Positions 1-8,400 of a stretch of 64,000 bases of DNA are shown here, one piece after another. Every line of letters begins with the position of its first letter. Within the stretch, counting starts at the first letter, position 1. The position numbers and the translations under genes are program-made. The notes beneath the pieces are model-generated. The model searched no databases and was not told where the DNA came from. It was given only the letters and a program-made list of their open reading frames with translations. Where the stretch lies: NCBI RefSeq assembly GCF_023546765.1, contig NZ_CP097484.1, positions 5,318,501-5,382,500 of the forward strand, given 5' to 3'. The DNA is from Methylobacterium tardum (GTDB taxonomy: Bacteria; Pseudomonadota; Alphaproteobacteria; Rhizobiales; Beijerinckiaceae).

Positions 1-639
1 GTCGATGCCGGGTCCGAGACGCTGGAGCGGAGCGTCGCCTACGGACCGGACGACCTGCTGAGCTACGCGCCGGTGACCCGGACGGCTCTGGAAACCGGTG
101 GTAGTGGCCGCCTCACGGTTTCCGACCTCTGCGCGGCCGCCCTCGAATGGAGCGACAACACCGCTGCGAACCTGCTGCTCGCGCGCCTCGGCGGCCCTAA
201 GGGCCTGACCGCGTGGCTGCGGAGCCTCGGCGATCCCCTCACCCGGCTCGACCGCACCGAGCCGACCCTGAACACCGCGATCCCCGACGATCCGCGCGAT
301 ACCACCACCCCGGAGGCCATGCGCGAAACCCTCGCGCGGATCCTGCTCGGGTCGGTGCTGGCCCCGCCGTCGCGCGCGCGGCTGGAGGGCTGGATGGCGG
401 CGTGCCAGACCGGCTTCAAGCGGCTCCGCGCCGGGCTGCCGCCGGACTGGCCGGTGGGCGACAAGACCGGCAGCGGCGACAACGGCACGGTGAACGACGT
501 CGCGATCCTGCGGCCGCCAGGGCGTGCGCCGGTGATCGCGACCGTGTACGTCACCGGCTCGGCAGCCCCCGCGGCGGCCTACGAGGCGGCCTTCGCGGAG
601 ATCGGCCGGCTCGTCGCCGCGCGGGCGGCCGGTGCGTGA
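1..639 (+). CDS. Class A beta-lactamase, C-terminal part (5' end outside window)
   Basis: The reading frame is open from base 1, so the gene begins before the window. Visible class A motifs are SDN at bases 151-159 (followed by TAANLLL), a Glu-x-x-Leu-Asn omega-loop motif in EPTLNTA, and KTG at 463-471 followed by SGDNGT. The family hydrolyses beta-lactams in the periplasm with a serine nucleophile; the SxxK serine and the signal peptide would lie upstream and cannot be seen. The visible part is about 212 residues against roughly 290 for a whole enzyme. It is followed 13 bases later by the YbaK-type gene on the same strand. The family is clear; the substrate range is not. Confidence 0.9.
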   Translation, partial: VDAGSETLERSVAYGPDDLLSYAPVTRTALETGGSGRLTVSDLCAAALEWSDNTAANLLLARLGGPKGLTAWLRSLGDPLTRLDRTEPTLNTAIPDDPRDTTTPEAMRETLARILLGSVLAPPSRARLEGWMAACQTGFKRLRAGLPPDWPVGDKTGSGDNGTVNDVAILRPPGRAPVIATVYVTGSAAPAAAYEAAFAEIGRLVAARAAGA

Positions 640-652
640 GACCGGACACATC

Positions 653-1165
653 ATGGCCAAGACAGCCGCGAAGACAGCCGCGAAGGCCCCAGCCAAGATC
701 ACACGTGCGACGCAGGCCCTCGACAAGGCCGGATACTGCTACAGTGTCCACACTTACGCTTACGATCCGGACGCGGCCCGCATCGGCCTCCAGGCCGCGG
801 AGGCGCTGGGCGTCGATCCCGGCCGGGTGCTGAAGACCCTGATGGCGGCGGTGGATGGACGCCCCGTCTGCCTGCTGGTGGCGTCCGACAAGGAAGTCGC
901 GATGAAGCGCGTCGCTGCCGCCTTCTCGGGCAAGGCCGCCGCGATGCTAAAGCCCGCCGATGCCGAGCGCCTGACCGGCTACCATGTCGGCGGGATCAGC
1001 CCGCTCGGCCAGAAACGGCCTTTCCCGACGGCGATCGATGCCGGCTCCCTCGGCGACGCAGGAGCCGAGATCCACGTCAACGGCGGCGGCCGCGGCCTCC
1101 AGATCCGCCTGACCGAGGGTGACCTCGTCGCGGCGCTGAACGCCCTGGTCGTCCCGCTCGCCTAG
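653..1165 (+). CDS. ybaK: Cys-tRNA(Pro)/aminoacyl-tRNA deacylase, YbaK/EbsC type
   Basis: About 170 residues, the usual size for YbaK. The family removes cysteine mischarged onto tRNA(Pro). Visible family features are the KTLMA segment, the conserved lysine in SDKEVAMKRVAAAF, and the GYHVGGISPLGQK loop that forms the active-site pocket. The N-terminus starts with an Ala/Lys-rich tail (MAKTAAKTAAKAPAK), and ATG 653 is preferred over GTG 632, which would overlap the beta-lactamase stop. The two genes are close enough to be co-transcribed. There is no sign of damage. Confidence 0.88.
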   Translation: MAKTAAKTAAKAPAKITRATQALDKAGYCYSVHTYAYDPDAARIGLQAAEALGVDPGRVLKTLMAAVDGRPVCLLVASDKEVAMKRVAAAFSGKAAAMLKPADAERLTGYHVGGISPLGQKRPFPTAIDAGSLGDAGAEIHVNGGGRGLQIRLTEGDLVAALNALVVPLA

Positions 1166-1233
1166 CCGGGCCGGGTAAGGGCGCGTTTACCCTGTTCCTG
1201 CACGGTAGCGCCTTCCTGAGAGGTGGGACCGGC

Positions 1234-1590
1234 ATGCGGATCGTGGGGCGCGGGGTGATGGCGGCGCTCGGACTCGCCCTGCTGCCCGCTGGTCCCGGCG
1301 CGGCGGCGGATCTCGAGGTCCGCGGCGCCTACGAGTCCGGGGTGAGCGGCAGCCCGCGCTTCTTCCCGCGCAATGACGGGATCGATCGCCGGCCGGTCTA
1401 CGCCGTCCGGAGCCGGCCGGTGCCGGCGGGCTGCACGCCCCGTCGGGCAAAGGTGCCCACCAACGCGCCGGACGATCCGAGCTATGTCGGCTCGGAATAC
1501 GGCCTGTCGCATCCGAGCTATTACGGCTTTACGCCGCCGCCGGGCGTCGACGATCCCTTCGGCCGCTCGCTCCTGCCCTATTGTCCCTGA
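1234..1590 (+). CDS. Small secreted protein of unknown function
   Basis: A 118-residue protein with an N-terminal signal peptide (MRIVGRGVMAALGLALLPAG, cleavage likely after GAAA). The mature part is rich in Pro, Tyr, Arg and Gly, has two cysteines far apart (RPVPAGC and the C-terminal LLPYC) and a YVGSEYGLSHPSYYGF segment. No enzymatic motif is recognised. It sits alone between the deacylase and panC, and GGCATG at the start has a purine-rich stretch (GAGAGGTGGGA) upstream. It is probably periplasmic or surface exposed; the function is unknown. Confidence 0.65.
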   Translation: MRIVGRGVMAALGLALLPAGPGAAADLEVRGAYESGVSGSPRFFPRNDGIDRRPVYAVRSRPVPAGCTPRRAKVPTNAPDDPSYVGSEYGLSHPSYYGFTPPPGVDDPFGRSLLPYCP

Positions 1591-1685
1591 CGGGGCGCGG
1601 CGCGGAGGCCCCGTCGCGCCGTTCCCGATTGCAACGCGATCGGAAACGGCTCTAGACCGGCGGCACCGCCCCCGGAGCCCGTCCC

Positions 1686-2534
1686 TTGCCCGAGTCGATC
1701 CCGCAGCGTTTCAGCGATCTCACCGCCCTGCGCGGCTGCGTGGCGGGGTGGCGCGCGGCGGGTGAGCGCGTCGTCCTGATCCCCACGATGGGCGCCCTGC
1801 ACGAGGGCCATCTCGCCCTGGTGGCGGAGGCCCGGAAGCTCGGGCAGCGCATCGTGGCGAGCATCTTCGTCAACCCGACGCAGTTCGGCCCCAACGAGGA
1901 TTTCGCCCGCTATCCGCGGGACGTGGAATCCGACCTGGCCCTCCTCGGTCGGGCGGGGGCCGATGCCGCCTGGACGCCCGACGTGCCGACCATGTACCCG
2001 CCGGGCTTCGCCACGCGGATCGAGGTCGGGGCTCTGTCCGAGGGGCTGTGCGGCCCGTTCCGGCCGGGTCATTTCGCCGGGGTCGCCACCGTGGTTACCA
2101 AGCTCCTGAACCAGGTCCGGCCGGACGTCGCTTTGTTCGGCGAGAAGGATTTCCAGCAGCTCCGGGTGATCCAGCAGGCGGTGGCCGATCTCGATCTCGC
2201 GGTGGAGATCCGCGGCGTGCCGACCGTGCGGGAGCCGGACGGCCTCGCGCTGTCGTCGCGCAACCGCTACCTCTCGCCCGAGGAGCGGGCGATCGCGCCG
2301 AGACTCCACGCCGTGCTGACCGAGATCGCGGCCGCCTCGCGCAACGGCACCCCGGTGGCCGGCCGGATCGCCGCCGGACGGGCCGCGCTGGAAGTTGCGG
2401 GCTTCCGGGTTCAGTACCTCGCCGTCTGCGACGCCCGGACTCTGGCGCCGGTGGAGCGGGTCGACGGCCCGGCGCGCGTCCTCGCCGCCGCCTTCCTCGG
2501 CCGGACCCGGCTGATCGACAATCTCGCCGTGTAG
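1686..2534 (+). CDS. panC: Pantothenate synthetase
   Basis: A 282-residue enzyme, normal for the family. It condenses pantoate and beta-alanine with ATP to make pantothenate (vitamin B5, the coenzyme A precursor) in the cytosol. Visible motifs are PTMGALHEGHLALV (HIGH-like nucleotide-binding loop), NPTQFGPNEDFARYPR, FGEKDFQQLRVIQ, and the KMSKS-like loop ALSSRNRYL. It starts with TTG or GTG-type codon context at 1686 (TTGCCCGAG), right at the beginning of the conserved N-terminus. panB is not adjacent. A REP-like repeat follows the stop codon. Confidence 0.96.
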   Translation: MPESIPQRFSDLTALRGCVAGWRAAGERVVLIPTMGALHEGHLALVAEARKLGQRIVASIFVNPTQFGPNEDFARYPRDVESDLALLGRAGADAAWTPDVPTMYPPGFATRIEVGALSEGLCGPFRPGHFAGVATVVTKLLNQVRPDVALFGEKDFQQLRVIQQAVADLDLAVEIRGVPTVREPDGLALSSRNRYLSPEERAIAPRLHAVLTEIAAASRNGTPVAGRIAAGRAALEVAGFRVQYLAVCDARTLAPVERVDGPARVLAAAFLGRTRLIDNLAV

Positions 2535-2608
2535 GTCCGTTTTCGATCCCGTCGACGGCGGGACGCGGGTCGTCGCGGGAGGGCAGGACATCGTCATCCC
2601 ACCCGCGC

Positions 2609-2722
2609 CCTCATCCTGAGGTGCCGAAGCGCAGCGGAGGCCTCGAAGGAGGGCTCAAGATGCCCTTGCGATTCCTGGAGCCCTCCTTCGAGGCCCGCTT
2701 CGCGGTCTTCTCAGGATGAGGG
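2609..2722. repeat. Intergenic palindromic repeat, family A, full copy
   Basis: A long imperfect palindrome: CCTCATCCTGAGGTGCCG at the left end and the reverse complement (CTCAGGATGAGG) at the right end, with inner arms GGCCTCGAAGGAGG and CCTCCTTCGAGGCC. It lies between panC and the convergent response-regulator gene, where REP-type elements usually occur. Further copies or half-copies are at 12873-12986, 28629-28743, 31577-31600, 35882-35950 and 45109-45153. Confidence 0.9.
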
Positions 2723-2774
2723 GAAGGATGGGAAGAGGCCGGTTGCCGCGGCCCTCGCCCTGCCCTGGGCCGCC

Positions 2775-3167
2775 CTACGCCGGCGCGGGTGTGCCCGCGA
2801 GCAGGCGCCCGAGTTCCCGAAGGACCGCGGGGGGCTCGAACGGCTTCTCCAAGCGGCGCACCGCGGCGTAGCGTTCGGGCAGGGCGGCCTGATCGTAGCC
2901 GGTGGCGAACACGAACGGCACGCCGCGCGCCGTCAGCAGGTCCGCGACTGGATAGACCATCTCGCCGCACAGGTTCACGTCGAGGATCGCCGCCTCGGGC
3001 GCCGCCTCGGTTCGGAGCAGGGCGAGGGCGCCATCGACAGACGCGACCGGCCCGAGCACGGTGGCCCCGGCATTCCGCAGCGCTTCCTCCAGCTCCTCCG
3101 CGATGAAGTACTCGTCCTCGACCGCCAGGACGCGGCGGCGGGAGAGTGACCCGGCAGACATCGGCAC
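2775..3167 (-). CDS. Single-domain response regulator (receiver only)
   Basis: About 130 residues that form one CheY-like receiver domain and nothing else. Acidic pocket residues are in LAVEDEYF, the phosphoacceptor Asp is in AILDVNL, the switch Thr in FATGYD, and the conserved Lys in LEKPF. With no output domain it must act by protein contact, for example on a histidine kinase, in a phosphorelay or in stress signalling. No kinase gene is next to it. It is convergent with panC across repeat A. Confidence 0.88.
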   Translation of the reverse strand: MPMSAGSLSRRRVLAVEDEYFIAEELEEALRNAGATVLGPVASVDGALALLRTEAAPEAAILDVNLCGEMVYPVADLLTARGVPFVFATGYDQAALPERYAAVRRLEKPFEPPAVLRELGRLLAGTPAPA

Positions 3168-3464
3168 GACCCTTCCAGGCCTGCAGGTCCGGAGCAGGCC
3201 GCGCGAAGGTGCCGCAAATGCGGTCGGCTTCCATCACGTAGGTTGCTCTGGCCCGGATCGGTCCGCAATCGACCGTTGATCCATCGTGCCACGGGCGCCC
3301 AATCACCGGTCTGCGCGCCTTCAGCGTCCCCGTGCTGCGGGCCGGCGCCAGAGCGCCGCCCCCGGGAACTGCATCGTGGCAGCCGGGTCACGCCCCCGGC
3401 GTTTTTACGGTTTGCTATCCCACGCTGTTGGCGCTGCCGGGCCGACCTGCTCTCTGCTGGCCCC

Positions 3465-4751
3465 GTGATCGGATCGCGCCCCGCCCAGGCCTTCCTGGCC
3501 GCCTCCCTCGCCTGCGCGACCCCCGCCTGCGCCGGGGACGACGCGTTCGAGGGCATGGCCGGCCCCTACGGAGAGCGCCTGCGCTACGACGAGAAGGGGC
3601 TGACCCTCACGTTTCCCGATCCCGAAGTGACGCTGAATATCGGCGGCCGGCTCCACCTCGACGCCGGCACGGCCGGCTTCAGCCGGCCCGGCCTGCCCGA
3701 AGCCTTTCCCGACAAGGTCGCCGTGCGCCGCGCCTGGATCGAGCCGACGCTGACCATCGGCAAGGACTGGGTGATCGCCTTCCAGTACGATTTCAGCGAT
3801 CCGCAACTGCCGATCAACGATGCCTTCGTGGCCTGGAAGGGGCTGCCGGACACGATCCTGACCCTCGGCAACATGAAGGTGCCGTTCAGCCTGGAATGGC
3901 TGCAGAGCAACAACGACACGCTGTTTACCGAGCGCTCGCTCGCCAACGCCTTCGTGCCGGACCGCCGCTTCGGCTTCGCGGTCGGGCATCACGGGCAGGC
4001 CTGGACCGCCGTGGCCGGCGTGTTCGGCAACGCCGCCAGCAACGGCATCGGCGGGGACGGCGTCGCGGCCGCGGGGCGGGCGACCGTGGCGCCGATCCTG
4101 ACGGATGACGAGACCCTGCATTTCGGGCTCGCCGGGATCTATCGCCGCCGATCCCGGAGCGACGACGATTTCAGCTTCTCGACCCAAGCGGAGGCGTCGC
4201 TGTTCGCGCGCCCGTTCGCCGATACCGGCGACCTGCCCGACGTGGCGCGCGTCTCGCGGCTCGGCGCGGAATTCGCCTATCGCAACGGCCCGTTCCTGGT
4301 CCAGGCCGAGTACATCCGGGCCGAGATCGAGCGCTTCGCGGGACCCGGCGGATCGCCGCCGGCGCGGGCCTTCCAGGGCGGCTACATCGAGGCGGCCCTC
4401 GTGCTGAACGGGGAGGGCCGCCGCTATGCCCTGACGCCGAATGGCGGCACCACCTACGCCACCTTCAAGGGTGTGGCCGTGCCGGAGGGGCAGCGGGTCT
4501 CGCGGGGCGGGATCGGCGTGTTCGAGGTGGCCGCCCGCTTCAGCGCCATCGACCTCGGCGACCGCGGCCTGCGCGGCGGCTTGGAGCGGGATGTCACCCT
4601 CGGCCTGAGCTGGTACCCGGAACCGAATCTCCGCCTCATCGCCAACTACATCCACGGCCGCGTACGGCCCGGCGCGGCGCAGTCCGACACACTCGGCACC
4701 GCGCCGTTCTCGGTCGACACGGTCATCGGGCGCCTGCAGATCTACTGGTGA
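3465..4751 (+). CDS. Phosphate-selective porin O/P-type outer-membrane protein
   Basis: The frame is open from 3243, but GTG 3465 is the best start because it opens a signal peptide (AFLAASLACATPACAG). The mature protein of about 405 residues has a porin O/P pattern: FPDPEVTLNIGGRLHLD near the N-terminus, VRRAWIEPTLTIGKDW, FQYDFSD, LGNMKVPFSLEW, and a terminal beta strand ending in aromatic residues (GRLQIYW), the usual outer-membrane insertion signal. The role is diffusion of anions such as phosphate or polyphosphate across the outer membrane; the substrate is inferred from the family only. No RBS of note was seen, so the start is uncertain. Confidence 0.85.
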   Translation: MIGSRPAQAFLAASLACATPACAGDDAFEGMAGPYGERLRYDEKGLTLTFPDPEVTLNIGGRLHLDAGTAGFSRPGLPEAFPDKVAVRRAWIEPTLTIGKDWVIAFQYDFSDPQLPINDAFVAWKGLPDTILTLGNMKVPFSLEWLQSNNDTLFTERSLANAFVPDRRFGFAVGHHGQAWTAVAGVFGNAASNGIGGDGVAAAGRATVAPILTDDETLHFGLAGIYRRRSRSDDDFSFSTQAEASLFARPFADTGDLPDVARVSRLGAEFAYRNGPFLVQAEYIRAEIERFAGPGGSPPARAFQGGYIEAALVLNGEGRRYALTPNGGTTYATFKGVAVPEGQRVSRGGIGVFEVAARFSAIDLGDRGLRGGLERDVTLGLSWYPEPNLRLIANYIHGRVRPGAAQSDTLGTAPFSVDTVIGRLQIYW

Positions 4752-4763
4752 GGCCGCGCCGGC

Positions 4764-4857
4764 CGTCCTTGCGGGCGGCGCGAAGCCATCCAGGGTCGCG
4801 CGACCTCCGGAGGAATCCTGCTGCCCCGGATCGCTTCGCTGCGCGCGCGATGACGGA
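4764..4857. repeat. Intergenic palindromic repeat, family B
   Basis: An imperfect palindrome with left arm CGTCCTTGCGGGCGGCGCGA and AGCCATCCAGG and right arm GATCGCTTCGCTGCGCGCGC followed by GATGACGG. It is distinct from family A. A second copy is at 47321-47413 (GTCTTTGCGAGCGGAGCGAA ... TCGCTTCGCTGCGCTCGCGA). It lies between the convergent porin and EAL-domain genes. Confidence 0.8.
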
Positions 4858-4896
4858 TGCGGACACCCCACCCGACGCCTGCACTCGGAAACCGGA

Positions 4897-6372
4897 TCAG
4901 ACGGCGCGGCGCAGGACCGACCGGAAGGAGCGCCGCTCCGGTTCCGGCTCGGGGGGCGGCACGGGGGCGTCGGAGGGCGTCGCCAGAACTTCGGCGCGGA
5001 CGGGTCGCGGCGTCGCGAAGGCCGAGCCCTGCGCGAACGGCACGTCGAGGTCGATCAGGTCGGGCACATCCGCCTCGTCGCCGATCTCCGTGGCGACCAG
5101 CCGGATGCCGGCGCGCGCGAGGGCCGGCGCGGTATCCTCGACGGCGATGTCGGCGAGGCGGTCCCGCTCGGAGGCCGGGCGCAGCAGCATCTCCGCCGGA
5201 ACCTTGACCTGGCCGATGCCGAGCGCGGCCAGCTCCGCCGCGTCGAAGCGGAGGTCGTCCGGGCGGTCGAGGCTGAAGCCGATCCGGCCGCGCAGGGGCG
5301 CCAGCAGGCTCCGCTGACCGGCATCGAGGCCGCGCCAGCTCGCCTGCGGCAGGCCGATCACCAGCCCCGCCAGGGCGGGATCGTCCGCCGCCATGCGGGC
5401 CAGTTCGCGCATCAGGCCGGGCTCGAACAGCGACAGCGGCGACAGGCCGTAGGTCAGCATGGTCTCGCTGCCCCGCCGGGCGAGGTGACGGGTCACGATG
5501 GCGGCCCGCTGCAGCATGCGGCGGTCGAGCTCGGTGGTGCGCCCGTGGCGCTCCAGCACCGGAAGGAACGTTTCGGGCTCGGTCGACACACCGCCGACCC
5601 GCAGCCGGGCCAGCGCCTCGTAGGCCACGACCTTGCGCTGGGGCAGCGTGACGACCGGCTGGAGATGGATCTCCAGCCCCTCCCCCTCGAAGGCCCGGAT
5701 GATCTCGGCCTCCTCCTCGGGCTCCCGGGCCGGCCGGGGCGGGATCGGCCGCGGCGGAAGAGGGAGTGGCGGGATCGGTCGCATCGTGGGCGATGCCGGC
5801 AGGACCGGCCGGGTGGCCACGACGGGCGGCGCCTCGGGCGCGGCAGCCTGCGGGCGGGATGAGAGGATCGGCTCCGGCGCGGGCGCGGCCAGCTCGGCCC
5901 GGATCTCGGCCCGAATTTCGGACCGCAAATCCGGCGCCGCGACCGGCCGGGCGTTGAGGCGGGCGATCTCGGCATCCTGCGCGGTCACCACCCCGGTGAG
6001 GTCCCGGACGATCCCGCTCAGGAGGCCGAACTCGACGGTGAGTTCCTCGATCTGCGCCCGGAGCGCTGCCTCGGCGGCTTCGGGCTGCGGCTGCGCGGCG
6101 GCGGTGGCGGCGCCGGTCTCGACCTTGAGCAGGCGGCGGGACAGCAGGTCGACCTCGCCGGACAGCTTCTCGCAGCGCGCCTTCAGGACCGCGATGCGGG
6201 TCAGGGCGAGGCCTGCGACCCCGGCGGCCAGGACACCGAGCGTCAGGGCACTCCAGAGCGGCAGGAACACGGCGAGCGGCCCGAACACGACGAGCCCGAG
6301 AAGGCCGACCGTCAACAGCCCCGCGTACCGGCCGAGGACCGGGACCATCGTCTCAACACCCGCCAGGGTCAC
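4897..6372 (-). CDS. Membrane-anchored EAL-domain protein, probably catalytically inactive
   Basis: 491 residues. The N-terminus has two hydrophobic segments (about residues 12-32 and 35-60), then a coiled coil (about 60-135) with a Pro-rich linker, then an EAL domain from about residue 235. EAL domains normally hydrolyse cyclic-di-GMP. Here the opening motif YEALAR is kept, but the metal ligands are changed: the NLS Asn becomes TYGLS, the E-x-T-E position reads GLPQ, the DDFG motif reads DRPDD, and KID reads KVP. The QGSAF segment near the end is kept. It is probably a c-di-GMP receptor or scaffold rather than an enzyme. Confidence 0.82.
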   Translation of the reverse strand: MTLAGVETMVPVLGRYAGLLTVGLLGLVVFGPLAVFLPLWSALTLGVLAAGVAGLALTRIAVLKARCEKLSGEVDLLSRRLLKVETGAATAAAQPQPEAAEAALRAQIEELTVEFGLLSGIVRDLTGVVTAQDAEIARLNARPVAAPDLRSEIRAEIRAELAAPAPEPILSSRPQAAAPEAPPVVATRPVLPASPTMRPIPPLPLPPRPIPPRPAREPEEEAEIIRAFEGEGLEIHLQPVVTLPQRKVVAYEALARLRVGGVSTEPETFLPVLERHGRTTELDRRMLQRAAIVTRHLARRGSETMLTYGLSPLSLFEPGLMRELARMAADDPALAGLVIGLPQASWRGLDAGQRSLLAPLRGRIGFSLDRPDDLRFDAAELAALGIGQVKVPAEMLLRPASERDRLADIAVEDTAPALARAGIRLVATEIGDEADVPDLIDLDVPFAQGSAFATPRPVRAEVLATPSDAPVPPPEPEPERRSFRSVLRRAV

Positions 6373-6633
6373 GCACCGGTCGCTGGGGGAGATCCCGCGC
6401 GAAACCCCGCCGGGCGAGAACCGCTCGCCGAATCTTTGGCGCCGCGCGGCCGGGGCGGCAAGGCCGTGCGCGTCCTGCTGCGGCGCGCAAGGTGTGAATT
6501 CCGGGTGGTGTGACGCCCGCGCCCGCTGGAACGTTGCGGAATCGTCACGGCCGACCCGATTGCGAGGCGTTCCGGGGAGGGTTGCGCGGCTTGCGAATGC
6601 GGAGGGGATGAAAAGGCGCCATAAAGCGTGGCC

Positions 6634-7506
6634 ATGACGTCAGTCTCTTCCCGTCCCTCTCGAATCCGCGCCGTCCTCGGCGCCGCCGCGCTCGTCGCCG
6701 CCAGCGTTCCGACGGCGTCGCGCGCCGCCGATCTCGGCGCGGTGCTGCCGCGCGCCACGCCGACCTTCGCGATGGTCGATCCCAGCACCTGGATCGTGAC
6801 GGTGAGCGGCTCGATCCAGGCCGTGCCGCGCTATCCTGGCGCGAGCGACTACACGGCGGTGGGTTATCCCTCGATCGACATCCGGCGGGTCGGGGAGCCG
6901 CGCCGCTTCTCGGCGCCCGACGACGGATTCAGCCTGTCCCTCTACGACAGCGAGACCTTCCGGATCGGTCCGACCGCCCGCTTCGTGCCGGGCCGCTACT
7001 ACGGCGACGACCGGCGCCACCTGTTCGGCTTCCGCGACGCGCGCTTCGCGGTCGAGCCGGGGGTGTTCGCGGAATTCTACCCGGTCTCCTTCATCCGCAC
7101 CCGCGCCGAGATCCGGCAGGGCATCTACGGACATCATGGCACGGTCGGCTCGGTGGCGGCCGACTATCTGATACCGGTCGACAAGCTCCTGTTCTCGATC
7201 GGGCCGCGCTTCAACATCGGCGATGCCAGCTTCGCCCGGAAGTATTTCGGCGTGTCTCCGACCGAGGCGGCGCTCAACGGCCGCGTCACCCCCTACGATC
7301 CGGACAGCTTCTACTCGGCGGGCGCCCTCGGCGCCGTGACCTACACGCCGAACGAGACCTGGGCTTACACCGCCTATGCCGGCTACACCCGGATCCTGGG
7401 CGTGTCCGGCGACAGCCCGCTGGTGCGCCGTCCCTTCGGCAACCCGAATCAGTATCAGTTCGGCCTGCGGATCGATTACGCGTTCCGGATGCCGGCCCTG
7501 TTCTGA
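6634..7506 (+). CDS. MipA/OmpV family outer-membrane protein
   Basis: About 290 residues with a signal peptide (AVLGAAALVAASVPTASRA). The rest is beta-barrel in character: alternating strands, a YPGASDYTAVGYPSIDI segment typical of MipA/OmpV (SPxYxGSDxYxxxPxP), a long central loop, and a terminal strand LRIDYAFRM ending in Phe. Family members are scaffolds for murein synthesis enzymes or outer-membrane proteins of unknown cargo. ATG 6634 is preferred; GTG 6628 two codons upstream is also possible. It is a monocistronic gene divergent from the EAL gene. Confidence 0.82.
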   Translation: MTSVSSRPSRIRAVLGAAALVAASVPTASRAADLGAVLPRATPTFAMVDPSTWIVTVSGSIQAVPRYPGASDYTAVGYPSIDIRRVGEPRRFSAPDDGFSLSLYDSETFRIGPTARFVPGRYYGDDRRHLFGFRDARFAVEPGVFAEFYPVSFIRTRAEIRQGIYGHHGTVGSVAADYLIPVDKLLFSIGPRFNIGDASFARKYFGVSPTEAALNGRVTPYDPDSFYSAGALGAVTYTPNETWAYTAYAGYTRILGVSGDSPLVRRPFGNPNQYQFGLRIDYAFRMPALF

Positions 7507-7571
7507 GCCGCCCGCCTTGCGCGGGGCGGATCCGGTCCCGACATCCCGGGGCCGGCTTCTCGGAGGACGCG

Positions 7572-7793
7572 ATGGACGCGACGCACACGGATCTGCTGAT
7601 GCGGGTCGAGGGCATGACCTGCGACGGCTGCGCCGCGGCGGTGACCCGAACGGTCCAGCGCCTCGATCCCGCGGCCGAGGTTCAGGTCGACCGCGCGACC
7701 GGGCAGGTGGCGATCCGCACCGACGCGCAGGCCTTGGTGGTCGCCGAGGCCCTGACCAAGGCGGGCTACACGGCCACCGCGATGACCGGCTGA
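7572..7793 (+). CDS. Heavy-metal-associated (HMA) domain protein, copper chaperone-like
   Basis: 73 residues forming one ferredoxin-like HMA domain with the metal-binding motif GMTCDGC (M-x-C-x-x-C). Such proteins bind Cu(I) and pass it to a P-type ATPase or sensor. RBS GGAGG lies 7 bases before ATG 7572 (CTCGGAGGACGCG). No copper ATPase is next to it, so the partner is unknown. Confidence 0.88.
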   Translation: MDATHTDLLMRVEGMTCDGCAAAVTRTVQRLDPAAEVQVDRATGQVAIRTDAQALVVAEALTKAGYTATAMTG

Positions 7794-7854
7794 GCCGGCT
7801 CTGGCAGCGGCCCGAGGCTTGAGCTTGAAGCTTGGCCTCCGGCCGCTGTGGGTC

Positions 7855-8004
7855 TCAGGAGCGGGTCAGGAACATCCCGGTCAGCAGCAGGGCGAAGCCC
7901 GCGAGGCCGAACAGGCCTTCCTTGCGCTTGGTGCTGTCGAGGAAATGGGCGGCGGCGCCGGCCGCGCAACAGACGGCACCCAGGCCGATCGTCAGCGACG
8001 ACAT
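7855..8004 (-). CDS. Small (49 aa) membrane protein of unknown function
   Basis: Found by reading the minus strand directly; it is too short for standard ORF lists. Start codon ATG 8004 has a good RBS (GGAGAG, 5 bases upstream on the minus strand). The translation begins MSSLTIGLGAVCCAAGAAAH, has a charged hinge DSTKRKEG, and ends with a second hydrophobic stretch LFGLAGFALLLTGMFLTRS. This gives two short membrane spans with a positive loop. It is convergent with the HMA gene. No known family is recognised. Confidence 0.55.
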   Translation of the reverse strand: MSSLTIGLGAVCCAAGAAAHFLDSTKRKEGLFGLAGFALLLTGMFLTRS

Positions 8005-8400
8005 CTCGATCTCTCCTCACCGCGCGTCGCTCCGCGACGCAGCGAAACAATCCCCCGCGTGGGCCTGACGGACGCCGTTGTCCGTTCAGGATTCCGTGAC
8101 GGCCAAGACTTGCACGGCCCGGACGCACTGGCAAGGGCGGCCGGAACAGTCCTCACCGGCCAGGCCGAAGTATAGCATCGCCGCGGGATAGAGACGGGCG
8201 GCGCGCAGGCTCGGAATACTGTACTGCCGTATGGCCGGTCCGCGCGATCCCGGCCCGGCCGGGCGGACCGCGGCGGGCGGACGGCGCGACGCGTTGACCG
8301 GCGCGTCCGCGCGCGCTTAGACCGGCCCGACCGGCCCGACCTGGGCCCCTCCCGTGCGGACGACGCGGCGGGACTTCAGCGAAAGGCCGCGCGTCACCCG
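8005..8400. other. Intergenic region upstream of mnmG
   Basis: About 400 bases without a convincing gene. It separates the small minus-strand gene from mnmG and must hold the mnmG promoter. No clear promoter, repeat or RNA gene was recognised. Confidence 0.5.

Noticed and set aside
3364..3403. EcfG-type promoter (GGAAC ... CGTT) before the porin
   Set aside because: The spacing between the boxes is about 31 bases, not 16-17, so it is a chance match.
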